Origin: JBEKTW01 sp049515655
GTDB lineage: Bacteria > Bacteroidota > Ignavibacteria > UBA10030 > SZUA-254
Reading direction: 5' to 3'
Length of the DNA: 23,860 bases
Assembly (NCBI GenBank): GCA_049515655.1
Contig: JBEKTW010000044.1
Coordinates: 1 to 23,860, forward strand
Position 1 is the first letter of the stretch, and each line of letters opens with the position of its first letter. Both the position numbers and the translations under genes were made by a program. Below the pieces are notes generated by a model, which saw only the letters and a program-made list of their open reading frames with translations, searched no databases and had not been told where the DNA came from. This document shows, in pieces, positions 1-8,789 of this stretch.

Positions 1-114
1 GAAGCAAAAAGTCGGGCTCCAGGAGGTACGGAGCCCGACCTAAAAAATGTGTGAGTCCGGCAGTCGAATCAAGGGGAGGCGACTTGATTACGACAGGGGG
101 GGCCGGACGCACAC
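1..114 (-). terminator. Two tandem hairpins with T-tracts; terminator pair or small structured RNA
   Basis: Hairpin 1 pairs GTGTGAGTCCGGC (49-61) with GCCGGACGCACAC (102-114) with one mismatch. It encloses a second stem, GTCGAATCAAG against CTTGATT-A-CGAC (about 63-93). Hairpin 2 is a perfect 10-bp stem, GTCGGGCTCC (11-20) with GGAGCCCGAC (30-39), and a 9-base loop. Read on the minus strand, hairpin 1 is followed by six Ts (47-42) and hairpin 2 by five Ts (10-6), which is the layout of intrinsic terminators. The long internally paired first hairpin could also be the body of a small RNA that ends at hairpin 2. No coding frame explains the region. The hairpins and T-tracts are visible directly; the RNA reading is inference. 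Confidence 0.5.
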
Positions 115-270
115 AGGCGTAATATACTAAGAAAGAAATCTGAATGCAATTCCAAAACTTTCCCCGTAGCTACCAACCGCAAATCTGGGAGGGAGTTTCA
201 CTCCCGACCAATGCAAGGAGGCCTAGCGTCTGGGCAAGTCGGGAGCGAACCTGTCCGCCGTCTTCCTTCC
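115..270. other. Intergenic stretch without recognisable gene
   Basis: No credible coding frame, RNA gene or promoter is visible here. A short inverted repeat around 190-207 (GGGAG, then TTTCA, then CTCCC) is the only local structure. Open frames here continue into the palindromic repeats and have repeat-derived, low-complexity translations, so they were not called. Confidence 0.5.
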
Positions 271-565
271 CGCTCCCGACCGCGTCCTCGCGGTCGGGCA
301 CCCGGCCTATAAGCTCGGCTTATTTCAGCGGGGACGCTGAAATGAGCTTTGAAGGCGCGGACCCTGAATAGAACCGTTTCAGGGCAGGCGCTGAATTGAG
401 CTTTGAAAAATAGCAATCCTCCCCAGCGAGGCTCTTCTCACCCCGCTCCCGACCGCGTCTTGTACCCGCCGAAGTCCCGACGGTAGTCGGGACGTAGGCG
501 GGCACGCGGTCGGACGCCCCGCCTATGAGCTCAACTTATTTCAGCGAGGACGCTGAAATGAGCAT
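271..565. repeat. Paired-palindrome (REP/BIME-like) repeats, outlying cluster
   Basis: Two palindrome types alternate. Type A is CCGACCGCG-N4-CGCGGTCGG: a perfect copy at 275-298 and an expanded copy at 449-513, whose loop holds a further nested palindrome (CCCGCC...GGCGGG enclosing GTCCCGAC-GGTA-GTCGGGAC). Type B has the core TTCAGCG-GGGA-CGCTGAA flanked by AAGCTC and GAGCTT: a copy at 311-349, a variant at about 362-407 containing CCCTGAA...TTCAGGG, and a copy at 528-564. The same units occur on both sides of the transposase gene at 8790-9344, so this cluster is a distant member of one family. Frames crossing it are repeat artefacts. Confidence 0.85.
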
Positions 566-573
566 ACACCAAC

Positions 574-607
574 AAAAAAAACAGGCGAAGATTTCAACCT
601 TAGCCTG
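574..607 (-). terminator. Intrinsic terminator downstream of the WQD-repeat gene
   Basis: Read on the minus strand, CAGGCTAAG (607-599) pairs with CTTCGCCTG (590-582) with one mismatch across an 8-base loop, followed directly by eight Ts (581-574). This is a classical rho-independent terminator. It lies about 225 bases past the stop of the gene at 833-3241, beyond the 56-bp repeats, and is the best candidate for the end of that transcript. Confidence 0.75.
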
Positions 608-678
608 CTTGTGTAACTCCAGCCGCCCGTTATTTGCGGAACCGGTTTGCTCCTCTTGTGTTACATCACATCAGGAGC

Positions 679-843
679 ATCCCCGCGAAAGAACACGGGA
701 TTTCTGATAAAATGACTTCGTCATATTCCTATCAATCCCGCGGAAAGCACGCGGGACTTCTGATAAAATGACTTCGTCATATTCCTATCAATCCCGCGGA
801 AAGCACGCGGGACTTCTGATAAAATGACTTCGTCATTTTATCA
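679..843. repeat. 56-bp tandem repeat, about three copies, entering the stop codon of the adjacent gene
   Basis: Copies start at 679, 735 and 791 with an exact 56-base period. The second and third are almost identical over their shared length; the first is diverged at its left end. Each unit has two hairpins: CCCGCG-GAAAGCA-CGCGGG, and one centred on ATGAC-TTC-GTCAT. In the last copy the second hairpin becomes a perfect 12-bp stem, TGATAAAATGAC (817-828) with GTCATTTTATCA (832-843). That stem contains the last codons and the TGA stop (833-835) of the minus-strand gene. The unit is unrelated to the type A and B palindromes. Confidence 0.85.
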
Positions 844-3241
844 TCAGCATTTTCTTGACGGCCGAGGTCATCTTCCCCGAGCCGCCGGCATCTTCGGTAA
901 TGAGCCTGTAGAAGTAGACGCCCGATGCCATCCCGCCGGCGGCGGAAGCATCGAAGAACACGCGCTGGTTACCTTCATCCATGGCAACGTGGTCAAGTAA
1001 TGTCGTCATTTCCTGCCCAAGGAGATTGTACACCTTGAGAGTGACAACGGACGGCTGAGGAAGATCGAACGCGATGGTTGTTGTCGGATTGAAAGGATTG
1101 GGATAGTTCTGATACAGCACGTAGTTCTGTGGAGTCACTTCTTCGTCAACCGCCTGAGGGACAAACGTGGGAAGAACTGTCAGCGGCTGCGGGTTTGGAA
1201 GAAAAAATGGAACGGAAAAAAGAGCCTTCGTGGACTTGATCTTCAGCGGTCTGGTCGAAGTACTGTCAACCAATCCGTCGAACGCGTTGTTGACCTGCCT
1301 GATGGACGCGGCGATCTGCAGATAGTTGATTCCGGAATACCATTTCCACAGCGTGAGGAGACTATCCACATACGCGGCAACCTGCCGCAGCGATTTATGA
1401 TTCAGGAGATTGGCCGGGTTAGCGGGGTCGTTGAAAATCAGGTCCCCAAATTGGGAGTCGGTGATTCTAACGTCGCTTGCCGCGATATTGATTCTTAAGG
1501 CCAGCAGCTCCCCGAGGAGTCGATTGTTGTACGAGTGCGCGTTGGTGTTTCTCGTGAGTCCGACAAACTTCCGGCCATAGATGCGATCAAACGGCCGCGC
1601 GATACCCGTATCGGGCAGGGCATTTTTTATGTTGATACCCTTGTTGAAAATTTCCCATCCGTAGAACTTGGCGCTGTCGGGCCGTGGAATGCCGACAGTA
1701 ATACCGCTGGGAAACGCTCCGTGCGAGAACACCGAATCGCGAACATTCCCCGCGTTGGGCATCCTGACGGGCGTCTTCTTGTTCACATAAAGGCGAATCG
1801 ACTTGAGGGCGAGGCTGTCCTGGGTGAAGCTCCGGTAGCAACCGCCGGCGAGTTTGCCGCTGGTGCTCACTCGTTGGGCATAGAGGTCCGTCGTTCCCGT
1901 GCCGTCGCGATAATCCGACCAGGCAATGATGGCTCCCTGGAGGCCGTCTCCGACGATCTGGGGAGTAATCTGGTTAGCCGGGTAGCTGACAATCGGAATT
2001 CCGTCCGGCGCCCACTGAGGAACGCCGCTGAGAATCACGCGCTGTGCGAAGATGTCGTAATCCGTGCCATTGCGTTCGTCCTGCCACGTCACCAAAACGC
2101 TCTGGCCGTCAACGACGAGCTGGGGATTATACTGCTGCCCCGCAGCGACACAGAGGGGCTGGCCGTCCGAGGCCCAGAGAAGCTGACCCGCTGCGTTGAC
2201 ACGCTGGGCGTAAATGTCGTAGTCGACGCCGGTCCGGTTGTCCTGCCAGACCGCCACCGCGCCGCCGGCGTTGTCGCTCGCCAGACATGGATCGTATTGA
2301 ATCCCCGTCGAAGAAGCGAGGGGAATACCGTTGGCCGCCCATGCAGGTGCTCCGGTTCTGTCGATGCGCTGCGCGAAAATTTGATCGGCGCCGCCCGACC
2401 GCCGGTCCTGCCAGCAAATGATCGCCCCTAGCGCGTCGTCGCTGACAATCTGTGGATTCCATTGGGTATTGGGTGCCGTGCACACGGGTATGCCGTTGGC
2501 TGCCAGCGCCACCTGACCATTCGCCAGCACATGCTGGCAGTAGATATCCGACATTCCGCTGCCGTCCCGATAGTCGGTCCACGTCATGAACGCACCTCCC
2601 TGTCCGTCGCCCACAAGGCGGGGATTGATCTGCTGGTTCGTGCTTGTACACACCGCAACTCCGTTCGACGTCCAGACAGCCTGTCCGATGCCATTCACGC
2701 GCTGCACGTAGATATCGGCGTTTCCGTTCCGGTAATCCTGCCAGGCGATGATCTCGCCGCCCGTGCCGTCCGACACCAACTGCGGATTGTACTGGTTGCC
2801 GGACGCGTTACAGATCACGACCCCTCCGGGAGCCCAGTATTGATTTCCGTTCGATGATATTCGCTGCGCGTAGATGTCGTAGTCGACGTTGCTGCGATTG
2901 TCCTGCCATACAACAATGACATCGCCGCCGCCGTCGGTAAGTATTTGGGGGTAATACTGGAAGCCGCCGCTGCCGGAGATTGGAATGCCGCCGGCCCGCC
3001 ACGAGATATTGCCGGTGCCGTCGACATGCTGGATGTACAACTTATCGGTAACGCCTCCGCGCCGGTCCTGCCACACTGCGTACACCCCCGCTTTCCCATC
3101 GCCCGCGAGACGAACATTCCACTGGTTGTTCGAAGCGACGGCAAGCGCAACGCTCAGATTGGGGCTGCAGGGCCAATCAGCGTGGAGCTGCTGGGTCGAT
3201 AACAGGATCAGGAATAACAACAGTAACAAGAATCTTCGCAT
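833..3241 (-). CDS. Secreted protein with eight WQD-type repeats and T9SS type A sorting tail
   Basis: This 802-residue protein starts with a clear signal peptide (MRRFLLLLLFLILLSTQQLHA). Residues about 38-440 hold eight repeats of about 50 residues, each with a core like WQDNRTGVDYDIYAQRV and a spacer containing an N-P-Q/R strand. This fits a beta-propeller or solenoid surface domain. Residues about 440-690 form a separate module; part of it (LLALRINIAA...FGDLIFND...DSLLTL) resembles the region before the tail of the protein at 21423-23390. The last 93 or so residues are a T9SS tail with YQNYPNPFNP, VYNLLGQE, SGVYFYRL and a final KKMLMIK. Role: exported, probably surface-attached; ligand unknown. 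The start has a weak AGGGA about 5 bases upstream. It lies 130 bases after the PLD-like gene and may share its transcript. The stop codon falls inside a 56-bp repeat. Confidence 0.93.
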   Translation of the reverse strand: MRRFLLLLLFLILLSTQQLHADWPCSPNLSVALAVASNNQWNVRLAGDGKAGVYAVWQDRRGGVTDKLYIQHVDGTGNISWRAGGIPISGSGGFQYYPQILTDGGGDVIVVWQDNRSNVDYDIYAQRISSNGNQYWAPGGVVICNASGNQYNPQLVSDGTGGEIIAWQDYRNGNADIYVQRVNGIGQAVWTSNGVAVCTSTNQQINPRLVGDGQGGAFMTWTDYRDGSGMSDIYCQHVLANGQVALAANGIPVCTAPNTQWNPQIVSDDALGAIICWQDRRSGGADQIFAQRIDRTGAPAWAANGIPLASSTGIQYDPCLASDNAGGAVAVWQDNRTGVDYDIYAQRVNAAGQLLWASDGQPLCVAAGQQYNPQLVVDGQSVLVTWQDERNGTDYDIFAQRVILSGVPQWAPDGIPIVSYPANQITPQIVGDGLQGAIIAWSDYRDGTGTTDLYAQRVSTSGKLAGGCYRSFTQDSLALKSIRLYVNKKTPVRMPNAGNVRDSVFSHGAFPSGITVGIPRPDSAKFYGWEIFNKGINIKNALPDTGIARPFDRIYGRKFVGLTRNTNAHSYNNRLLGELLALRINIAASDVRITDSQFGDLIFNDPANPANLLNHKSLRQVAAYVDSLLTLWKWYSGINYLQIAASIRQVNNAFDGLVDSTSTRPLKIKSTKALFSVPFFLPNPQPLTVLPTFVPQAVDEEVTPQNYVLYQNYPNPFNPTTTIAFDLPQPSVVTLKVYNLLGQEMTTLLDHVAMDEGNQRVFFDASAAGGMASGVYFYRLITEDAGGSGKMTSAVKKMLMIK

Positions 3242-3371
3242 TCGTTCCCTGTGTTGTGAACTACTCCGCGAGGAGCATCATGCGTACGCCGGAAGACCCA
3301 CATCGAATTGCGCAGTTCATCGCCCTCGAGCAGCCCTGTACCCTTCGGCAATCCGGCGACATATGAGTTGC

Positions 3372-6300
3372 TTACTTAAGGATCAGTAATTTCTTTACTT
3401 GACGAAACGTTGAAAAGCTCTGGTCGTTTGCGACTGCAGTCATCATATAGTAGTACACTCCGGACGCGAGTTGAGAAGCATCTGCAGTCACTTCATAGTA
3501 TCCTGCTTCGTAGCTTGCCTGCCGGAGAAGCGTCTTCACCACCTGTCCGATCTCATTGTAGACCGTGATCGTTACAGACGATTGCCGGGGAACCCCGAAC
3601 GGAATCTTCGTGACCGGATTAAATGGATTCGGATAATTCTGGCCCAAAGAGAACTCTTCCGGGACCCGCTTTACAGGTGAAACCGTCAAAACCAAGAACG
3701 ACAGCGGCTTGCTACTGAAGCTCATTTCCCCCTGGTCAGCCAGACGTTGTGTGATAGTCTGGCCGCCACGGGATGTAGTGAGAGTATAATAATTTAATTT
3801 GTTAGTTGCAATAGTCCAGCAAATTTTTATTGGATATTTTTCAGCCTGCAAGGCAATGCGAAAATCCGCAGGTTCTGAGAGGCTTGAATCGTGAAATTCG
3901 ACAAATCTGTCGGAAATAAAGCGTGCGTCAAATGCCCCGGGGGGTGGAATTGGAGGCAAATCGTACCGCCCCGCCGCCGAAACGCCCTCCTGCTTCTGGC
4001 CGAACCAGAGTGTTTCCCGGCTGCCGTCTGCATCCGAAACGACCAGTTGATTGAGACCGGCTGGAAGTTCTTGGACCCGGATTTTGGGTGCCTGCGCGGA
4101 CGAAATGAGGACGAGTTTTCCCGCCTGACTCGCCTTGACCCAGTAAGCTTTGCCGGGGAAGATCGTGTCGGCGATCGTGTAGGACCCGTTGTATCCAAGG
4201 TACTCCGATTGCACGTTGTCCGGTGGGTCTTCTATAATAGAGCTGACCGCGACGGGTCCCGTTATCGAGCCGATCATGTTCCACCGCTGCGAAATGGGAA
4301 GACTGTCGGTCGAAAGCGGCAAACCGCTCACTGTGTCGATTTCGGCTGACGGAAACTTCAGCCAGTATCCTTTTCCGGCAATGAGGGAATCCTGGATAAC
4401 GTATCTCCCCTCGTACGCAAACGTGCTCGAAGACGATGACACGTTCGGAAAAACTACCGCCCGGCTGGCGTTCGCCACTTTCACCGGAATAGACACCATA
4501 TTCCAATCCTTCGACATCGCTATGGTTTTCGCGACCGTCGCCGGATACTTTCCCACGCCCTGCACGCTCACGCTGTCGGGGCTGCCGGCGGCATTGTGCG
4601 TGATGAAGAGCTTGCCGCCCTGGGCGCCGGGGACCACCGGTGAAAACGTCACAACGAATGTCTGTGAGTCCGAGGGCATGATGGCCGCGCTGTCGGGCAC
4701 GACGGTGAACTGCGGGCTCGACGAAAGCACGGAGGAAATTTTCAGGAGCGCAGTGCCCGTGTTCCTGACCTTGAAGCTGTCCTGCTTCGACGTACTCGTG
4801 ACGACGGTGTCAAAATCGATGGCAGCGAGGGTCTTGAGAAAGACCGGGATGCCGGCCCCTCTCCCCTGGACCGAGATGGTATCGGGAGTCCCCGGGGCGT
4901 TGTGCGACAGAACGATCAAACCCGTCTGCGGGCCTGTGGCCAGCGGAGAAAACGCCACGACGAATTTCTGCGACGCGGACGGTGCAACGCTCGCGCTCCG
5001 GGGCGTGACCGTGAACCGCGGATTTGTCGATGTATCGGATGAGATCGTCAGGGCGATGTTGCCTGTATTTGTCACAAAGAAGCTGTCCTGCTTCGAACCG
5101 CCGACCGAAACACTGTCGAAATTGATCGTCGATTTATTGCACGAGAACAGCGCGGAGGAACTGACCCTGATTGAATCCGTCCCGCCGGCCTCATAGTACC
5201 GGGCGGCGAATTCCTGGAGATAGAGGTTTGCAGCCCTGTTGTTCTGGAGGATGAGAGTATTTTCGTCATTCGATTGTTCGGCGGCGTTCGAATAATTGTG
5301 CGACCCGGTCATGAGATAGGCGGGCCCGACAAGCTGATCGCCATCAACCACCGTATATTTATGATGGAGCAGACCGGGACTGAATCCTTTCAGATGAACA
5401 TCGACGCCCTGACCCTGCAAATACGCATATTGATTGCCGGTGTCGGTATTGTTATCTATGACAACCCTGGTTTTGTTGCCGGCCGCTTTTCTCGCGACAA
5501 TCGAATCCGCCAGATCTTTTCGCGTGAAGGTAAGGATGCAGGTCGAAACTGAATGTTGCGCCTTCGCAATCGTTGTAGCAAGATGCGAGGTCGTCTGATC
5601 CGATGGGCTAAAATACAGGCTGACCGGCACTCCGTTGACATTGAAGTTATGGGGTGTGTTGTCCGTCTTGCGGGCCCCGAATCGCGAGACGGATGCATTC
5701 GGAACATCCGTGGTACTTCCCCACATCTCATTGAACTCTGTCGTGTACGCATTGGCGAGCGCGACATCCTGGATCTCGATGGAGTTCTGATGGTCCTGCG
5801 TCGTACCTTGGCCCGTTGGGTTCCAGGAACCGCCCCAGATCCACACGCTTTCCGGCGGAGCACCCCCGCGTCCGTCGAACACGAAGAATTTGTTATGCAT
5901 TAAGCCGGCGCCGTTCCAAACGACGTCAAAAGCATCGTCGATGAGCGGGACACCGTTGGACAGGAGATTCTGAAACCCGCTGTACGATCTGTTGTCATGT
6001 TCACAGATCACGCGGATTTTAACGCCGTGGCTCCTGGCAACGATCAGAGCACTGGCAATCTGGTCGCCCTGGCTAGCCCCGCTTAGACTGTACAGGCAAA
6101 CGTCAATGGAGCGGTGCGCACTATTGATGCGCGTGAGAACCCGGGATACGAGATCCTGGCTCCCGAGGGCTTTCTCCCCGAGGGAGACGGTGGTATCGAC
6201 GTTGAAATTGAAATACACATTGATCCGTCCCGTCGTGCCGGATGGTGAGGAAGTGCTCACAATCAAGTCGCCGGCATAGCTCGTATCACTGGCGCCGTCA

Positions 6301-8264
6301 TCGGAAAAAGCCTGAACGTGATAAACGGTGGCGGGTGTTAGCGCGGTAACATCCACGGCATGAGATAACGTCAGCGAGTTGTCCGGAGCAAGGAGTCCCA
6401 GCTCATGGGACGGTGTGAGGCCGTAGAGAAGCCTGGTTGTGCCGTTGTTCACCGTTGTCCAGCTCACGCGGAACGATGTGGGCTGAAGGTTGCTCTCCAC
6501 CGGCGATGTCGCGAAAATGGGACCTTGGGCAAGGATGTCGCTTCTCGAACGCGGCATCAACTGATATCCGCCAATATATGGCGAGGTAGCTTTGTATTGA
6601 CTTACAACACCGATGACGTCAAATGTCCCCCCCGGGGCGGGATCGCCCGGAGCGCCCCCGTAATTGACATTATTGTCAACGCGGATCTCTAATGTGTCGA
6701 CCGCGTCCTGGAGCCGGTAGTTTGTTCCTGAGCCACTTACAGTCCAGTTTGATATTGAACTGCCTTGCAGATTCGTCACGATGACCTGGTTGATGCGCAC
6801 CAGCATTCCTTCATACTGTTCGATGCCGCCCTGACCGTCGTTGTTTACTTGTCCGCAGTTTACGAGAATCGGTTGGACGACATTTCCCGAACTGACTTTC
6901 CGGATGATCGTTGGACTGCCGAGTTCGTTTAATCCATTGAAAGGACTCACAACCCCCACGATTTCGACTTCATCACCCACCACAATTTGGGATGACGTAA
7001 TAACTCCGTACACCGCGATACCGCCGGTCGCATCCTGAATATATGAGGGACTGCCGAATTCAGCTCCCACGGTGACGATTCCCAGAATCGTTACCTCCTT
7101 GCCATTCCAGATTGGAACGCCATTGGCATCGTTGACCTTGATATCGCCGATGGCGTGAGGAGTGCCGTAGACAAGCGCCGATGGCTGAATTGGAAGTGCA
7201 AGGATAGAATCCGGTTCGGTACCCGTCTGTGTTGCAAATGTGAAATTATCTGTCGAATCGGGTGGAGTTATATTATTGATCGTTACCTGGATACTGTCTG
7301 TACCGCTGACCGTCATACTTGAAACTTCTATGGTATCCCCGGAGATAGCAATCGAGGGACTGCCTCCGCCCGTCAGTACAACGTCGCTCGTCGAGTGGGA
7401 CCAGGTCCAGGTTGAAGGAACGACCACGTTTGTATTGGTGAGCGTGTACGGTGATTGACCGTCCACCGTAACGGTGACAGATTGGCTAATACCTCCCTGG
7501 ACCATTGCCGGCGTAATGGATGCCGTCCCTTTTCCCGGGGGCGCAACAACCATGTTGAATGACATTGTTAAGTCATCGATCGCTAACAGCGCATCATTGC
7601 CAAAGTCGTTATTATCACTCCATCGGATCCACATTGACGTGCCGTTCGTCCAGGTTATTCCGGACATCGTTCCGCTAATACTGGTTTTATTAGCAGGATC
7701 ATTGCCATTCTTTGCTGCATTGTCGGTAGCCGAAGTTAGTTTCTCCATCAAGTCCATCCCGGAAAGTCTCGTCCATGTACCGGTTTGAAGACTTGTCGCG
7801 TCAAAGCTGTAAGCGAATGTGTCGATTTCATTCGCAGAAGAGTTGCTGCCCGACCTCCATTGCTCCATCATGCCCGCGAGATTGATGAGTGTGATAGTGA
7901 CGCCGGTATTATTCACAAACTGAGCGCCAATTCTTGGAACTGTTGAACCTGAGGCGATCATCCCTAATGCCCGGTCGGAAGCGCTGGTGGTACCAACATT
8001 GTAAACAGCGCCTGTATTAGAACTGCCATCACTTACAAGAAGAGTCAGCGTTGCCCCGATCGTACCGGTGCCAGCGTATCTGATCCCAGTCCATCCCGTG
8101 AGATAGGATGTACCCGATACACCCATCCCGTCAAAATTTTCTGAGTATGATGCGCCAGTTGAAGTTATTGAGATCTGACCGAACAGAGGAGAACGCGCAA
8201 ATCCAAGGAGCGGAACAACAACGATGGCCAGCAGATATATTCTTGATTTTAACGAAGAAGTCAT
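3372..8264 (-). CDS. Giant secreted PLD-like multidomain protein with T9SS tail
   Basis: About 1630 residues, counted from the ATG at 8264; an in-frame GTG at 8279 is an alternative and neither has a good ribosome binding site. Order: signal peptide (1-30); a beta-rich N-terminal module (about 31-240); a region with two probable OB-fold-like modules (about 375-590, with YIQDATGGIAVYG); a fibronectin III-like domain (about 590-680); a phospholipase D-like domain (about 680-1030); two choice-of-anchor D/ASH-like Ig domains (about 1040-1240); a W-N-M-V-S module (about 1240-1385); a T9SS tail (about 1538-1630, QNYPNPFNP to KKLLILK). Both HKD motifs are intact: H790-K792-D797 with GGSWNPTG after it, and H967-K969-D974 with TGSHNYSN after it. 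Family knowledge points to phosphodiester hydrolysis. OB-like modules beside PLD favour an extracellular nuclease over a lipase; this is inference. Confidence 0.92.
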   Translation of the reverse strand: MTSSLKSRIYLLAIVVVPLLGFARSPLFGQISITSTGASYSENFDGMGVSGTSYLTGWTGIRYAGTGTIGATLTLLVSDGSSNTGAVYNVGTTSASDRALGMIASGSTVPRIGAQFVNNTGVTITLINLAGMMEQWRSGSNSSANEIDTFAYSFDATSLQTGTWTRLSGMDLMEKLTSATDNAAKNGNDPANKTSISGTMSGITWTNGTSMWIRWSDNNDFGNDALLAIDDLTMSFNMVVAPPGKGTASITPAMVQGGISQSVTVTVDGQSPYTLTNTNVVVPSTWTWSHSTSDVVLTGGGSPSIAISGDTIEVSSMTVSGTDSIQVTINNITPPDSTDNFTFATQTGTEPDSILALPIQPSALVYGTPHAIGDIKVNDANGVPIWNGKEVTILGIVTVGAEFGSPSYIQDATGGIAVYGVITSSQIVVGDEVEIVGVVSPFNGLNELGSPTIIRKVSSGNVVQPILVNCGQVNNDGQGGIEQYEGMLVRINQVIVTNLQGSSISNWTVSGSGTNYRLQDAVDTLEIRVDNNVNYGGAPGDPAPGGTFDVIGVVSQYKATSPYIGGYQLMPRSRSDILAQGPIFATSPVESNLQPTSFRVSWTTVNNGTTRLLYGLTPSHELGLLAPDNSLTLSHAVDVTALTPATVYHVQAFSDDGASDTSYAGDLIVSTSSPSGTTGRINVYFNFNVDTTVSLGEKALGSQDLVSRVLTRINSAHRSIDVCLYSLSGASQGDQIASALIVARSHGVKIRVICEHDNRSYSGFQNLLSNGVPLIDDAFDVVWNGAGLMHNKFFVFDGRGGAPPESVWIWGGSWNPTGQGTTQDHQNSIEIQDVALANAYTTEFNEMWGSTTDVPNASVSRFGARKTDNTPHNFNVNGVPVSLYFSPSDQTTSHLATTIAKAQHSVSTCILTFTRKDLADSIVARKAAGNKTRVVIDNNTDTGNQYAYLQGQGVDVHLKGFSPGLLHHKYTVVDGDQLVGPAYLMTGSHNYSNAAEQSNDENTLILQNNRAANLYLQEFAARYYEAGGTDSIRVSSSALFSCNKSTINFDSVSVGGSKQDSFFVTNTGNIALTISSDTSTNPRFTVTPRSASVAPSASQKFVVAFSPLATGPQTGLIVLSHNAPGTPDTISVQGRGAGIPVFLKTLAAIDFDTVVTSTSKQDSFKVRNTGTALLKISSVLSSSPQFTVVPDSAAIMPSDSQTFVVTFSPVVPGAQGGKLFITHNAAGSPDSVSVQGVGKYPATVAKTIAMSKDWNMVSIPVKVANASRAVVFPNVSSSSSTFAYEGRYVIQDSLIAGKGYWLKFPSAEIDTVSGLPLSTDSLPISQRWNMIGSITGPVAVSSIIEDPPDNVQSEYLGYNGSYTIADTIFPGKAYWVKASQAGKLVLISSAQAPKIRVQELPAGLNQLVVSDADGSRETLWFGQKQEGVSAAGRYDLPPIPPPGAFDARFISDRFVEFHDSSLSEPADFRIALQAEKYPIKICWTIATNKLNYYTLTTSRGGQTITQRLADQGEMSFSSKPLSFLVLTVSPVKRVPEEFSLGQNYPNPFNPVTKIPFGVPRQSSVTITVYNEIGQVVKTLLRQASYEAGYYEVTADASQLASGVYYYMMTAVANDQSFSTFRQVKKLLILK

Positions 8265-8279
8265 AAGAGATACCGTCAC

Positions 8280-8360
8280 TTTCTGTCTATCTGTTTTCCC
8301 TCCCAGAACGTTTTCTTAGGTAAATTTACGAAAAAAACTTGAAAGATGATACTCTGCATG
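8280..8360 (-). promoter_or_regulatory. AT-rich leader upstream of the PLD-like gene
   Basis: This short gap between the PLD-like gene and the palindrome array is AT-rich, and on the minus strand it carries a T-tract followed by TAAATTTA. A promoter for the PLD-like gene is expected here because the palindrome array lies directly upstream, but no convincing -35/-10 or Bacteroidota-type TTTG...TAnnTTTG pair could be fixed. Confidence 0.25.
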
Positions 8361-8789
8361 CCTACCCCGCTCCCTACCCCGCTCCCTACCCCGTCCTCGC
8401 GGTCGGCTAACCCAGTATGAAAGCCCAAGCTCTGTGCAATTCAGCGGGGACGCTGAATTGAGCTTTGAAGACCGCTCCCGACCGCGTCCTCGCGGTCGGA
8501 CACCCGGCCTCACCCTATTTCAGCGAGGACCCTGAATAGAACCGTTTCAGGGCAGGCGCTGAAATGAGCTACCCACCCCGCTCCCGACCGCGTCCCCGCG
8601 GTCGGCTAACCCAGCATAAAAGCCCAAGCTCTGTGCAATTCAGCGAGGACGCTGAATTGAGCTTGGAAGACCGCTCCCGACCGCGTCTTGTACCCGCCGA
8701 AATCCCGACCGTAGGCGGGCACGCGGTCGGACACCTGGCCCATGAGCTCGGCTTATTTCAGCGAGGACGCTGAAATAAGCCTTGAAGGC
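8361..8789. repeat. Paired-palindrome (REP/BIME-like) array on the 3' side of the RAYT gene
   Basis: Type A palindromes (CCGACCGCG-N4-CGCGGTCGG) lie at 8478-8499 and 8584-8605, with an expanded copy at 8677-8730 and a degraded one ending at 8406. In the degraded copy the left arm is replaced by a 12-base unit CCTACCCCGCTC repeated from 8361. Type B palindromes (AAGCTC...AATTCAGCG-GGGA-CGCTGAATT-GAGCTT) alternate with them at 8427-8465, about 8514-8570 (variant with CCCTGAA...TTCAGGG), 8627-8664 and 8743-8783. The last unit abuts the stop codon of the transposase gene. No gene is present in this stretch. Confidence 0.9.

Noticed and set aside
144..707. Short open frames at the left end (60-75 codons)
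   Set aside because: They run through palindromic repeats or terminators, lack ribosome binding sites and have no recognisable product.
1535..2431. Plus-strand open frame of 298 codons inside the WQD-repeat gene
   Set aside because: It lies wholly antisense to a well-supported gene with signal peptide, repeats and T9SS tail; its translation resembles no protein family.
3242..3371. Possible gene or promoter in the 130-base gap between the PLD-like and WQD-repeat genes
   Set aside because: Only a 7-bp inverted repeat (CGCCGGA/TCCGGCG) is visible; no convincing promoter elements or coding frame.
4189..5196. Plus-strand open frame of 335 codons inside the PLD-like gene
   Set aside because: Antisense shadow of the Ig-like and WNMVS region; the sense frame has clear domains and the antisense one has none.
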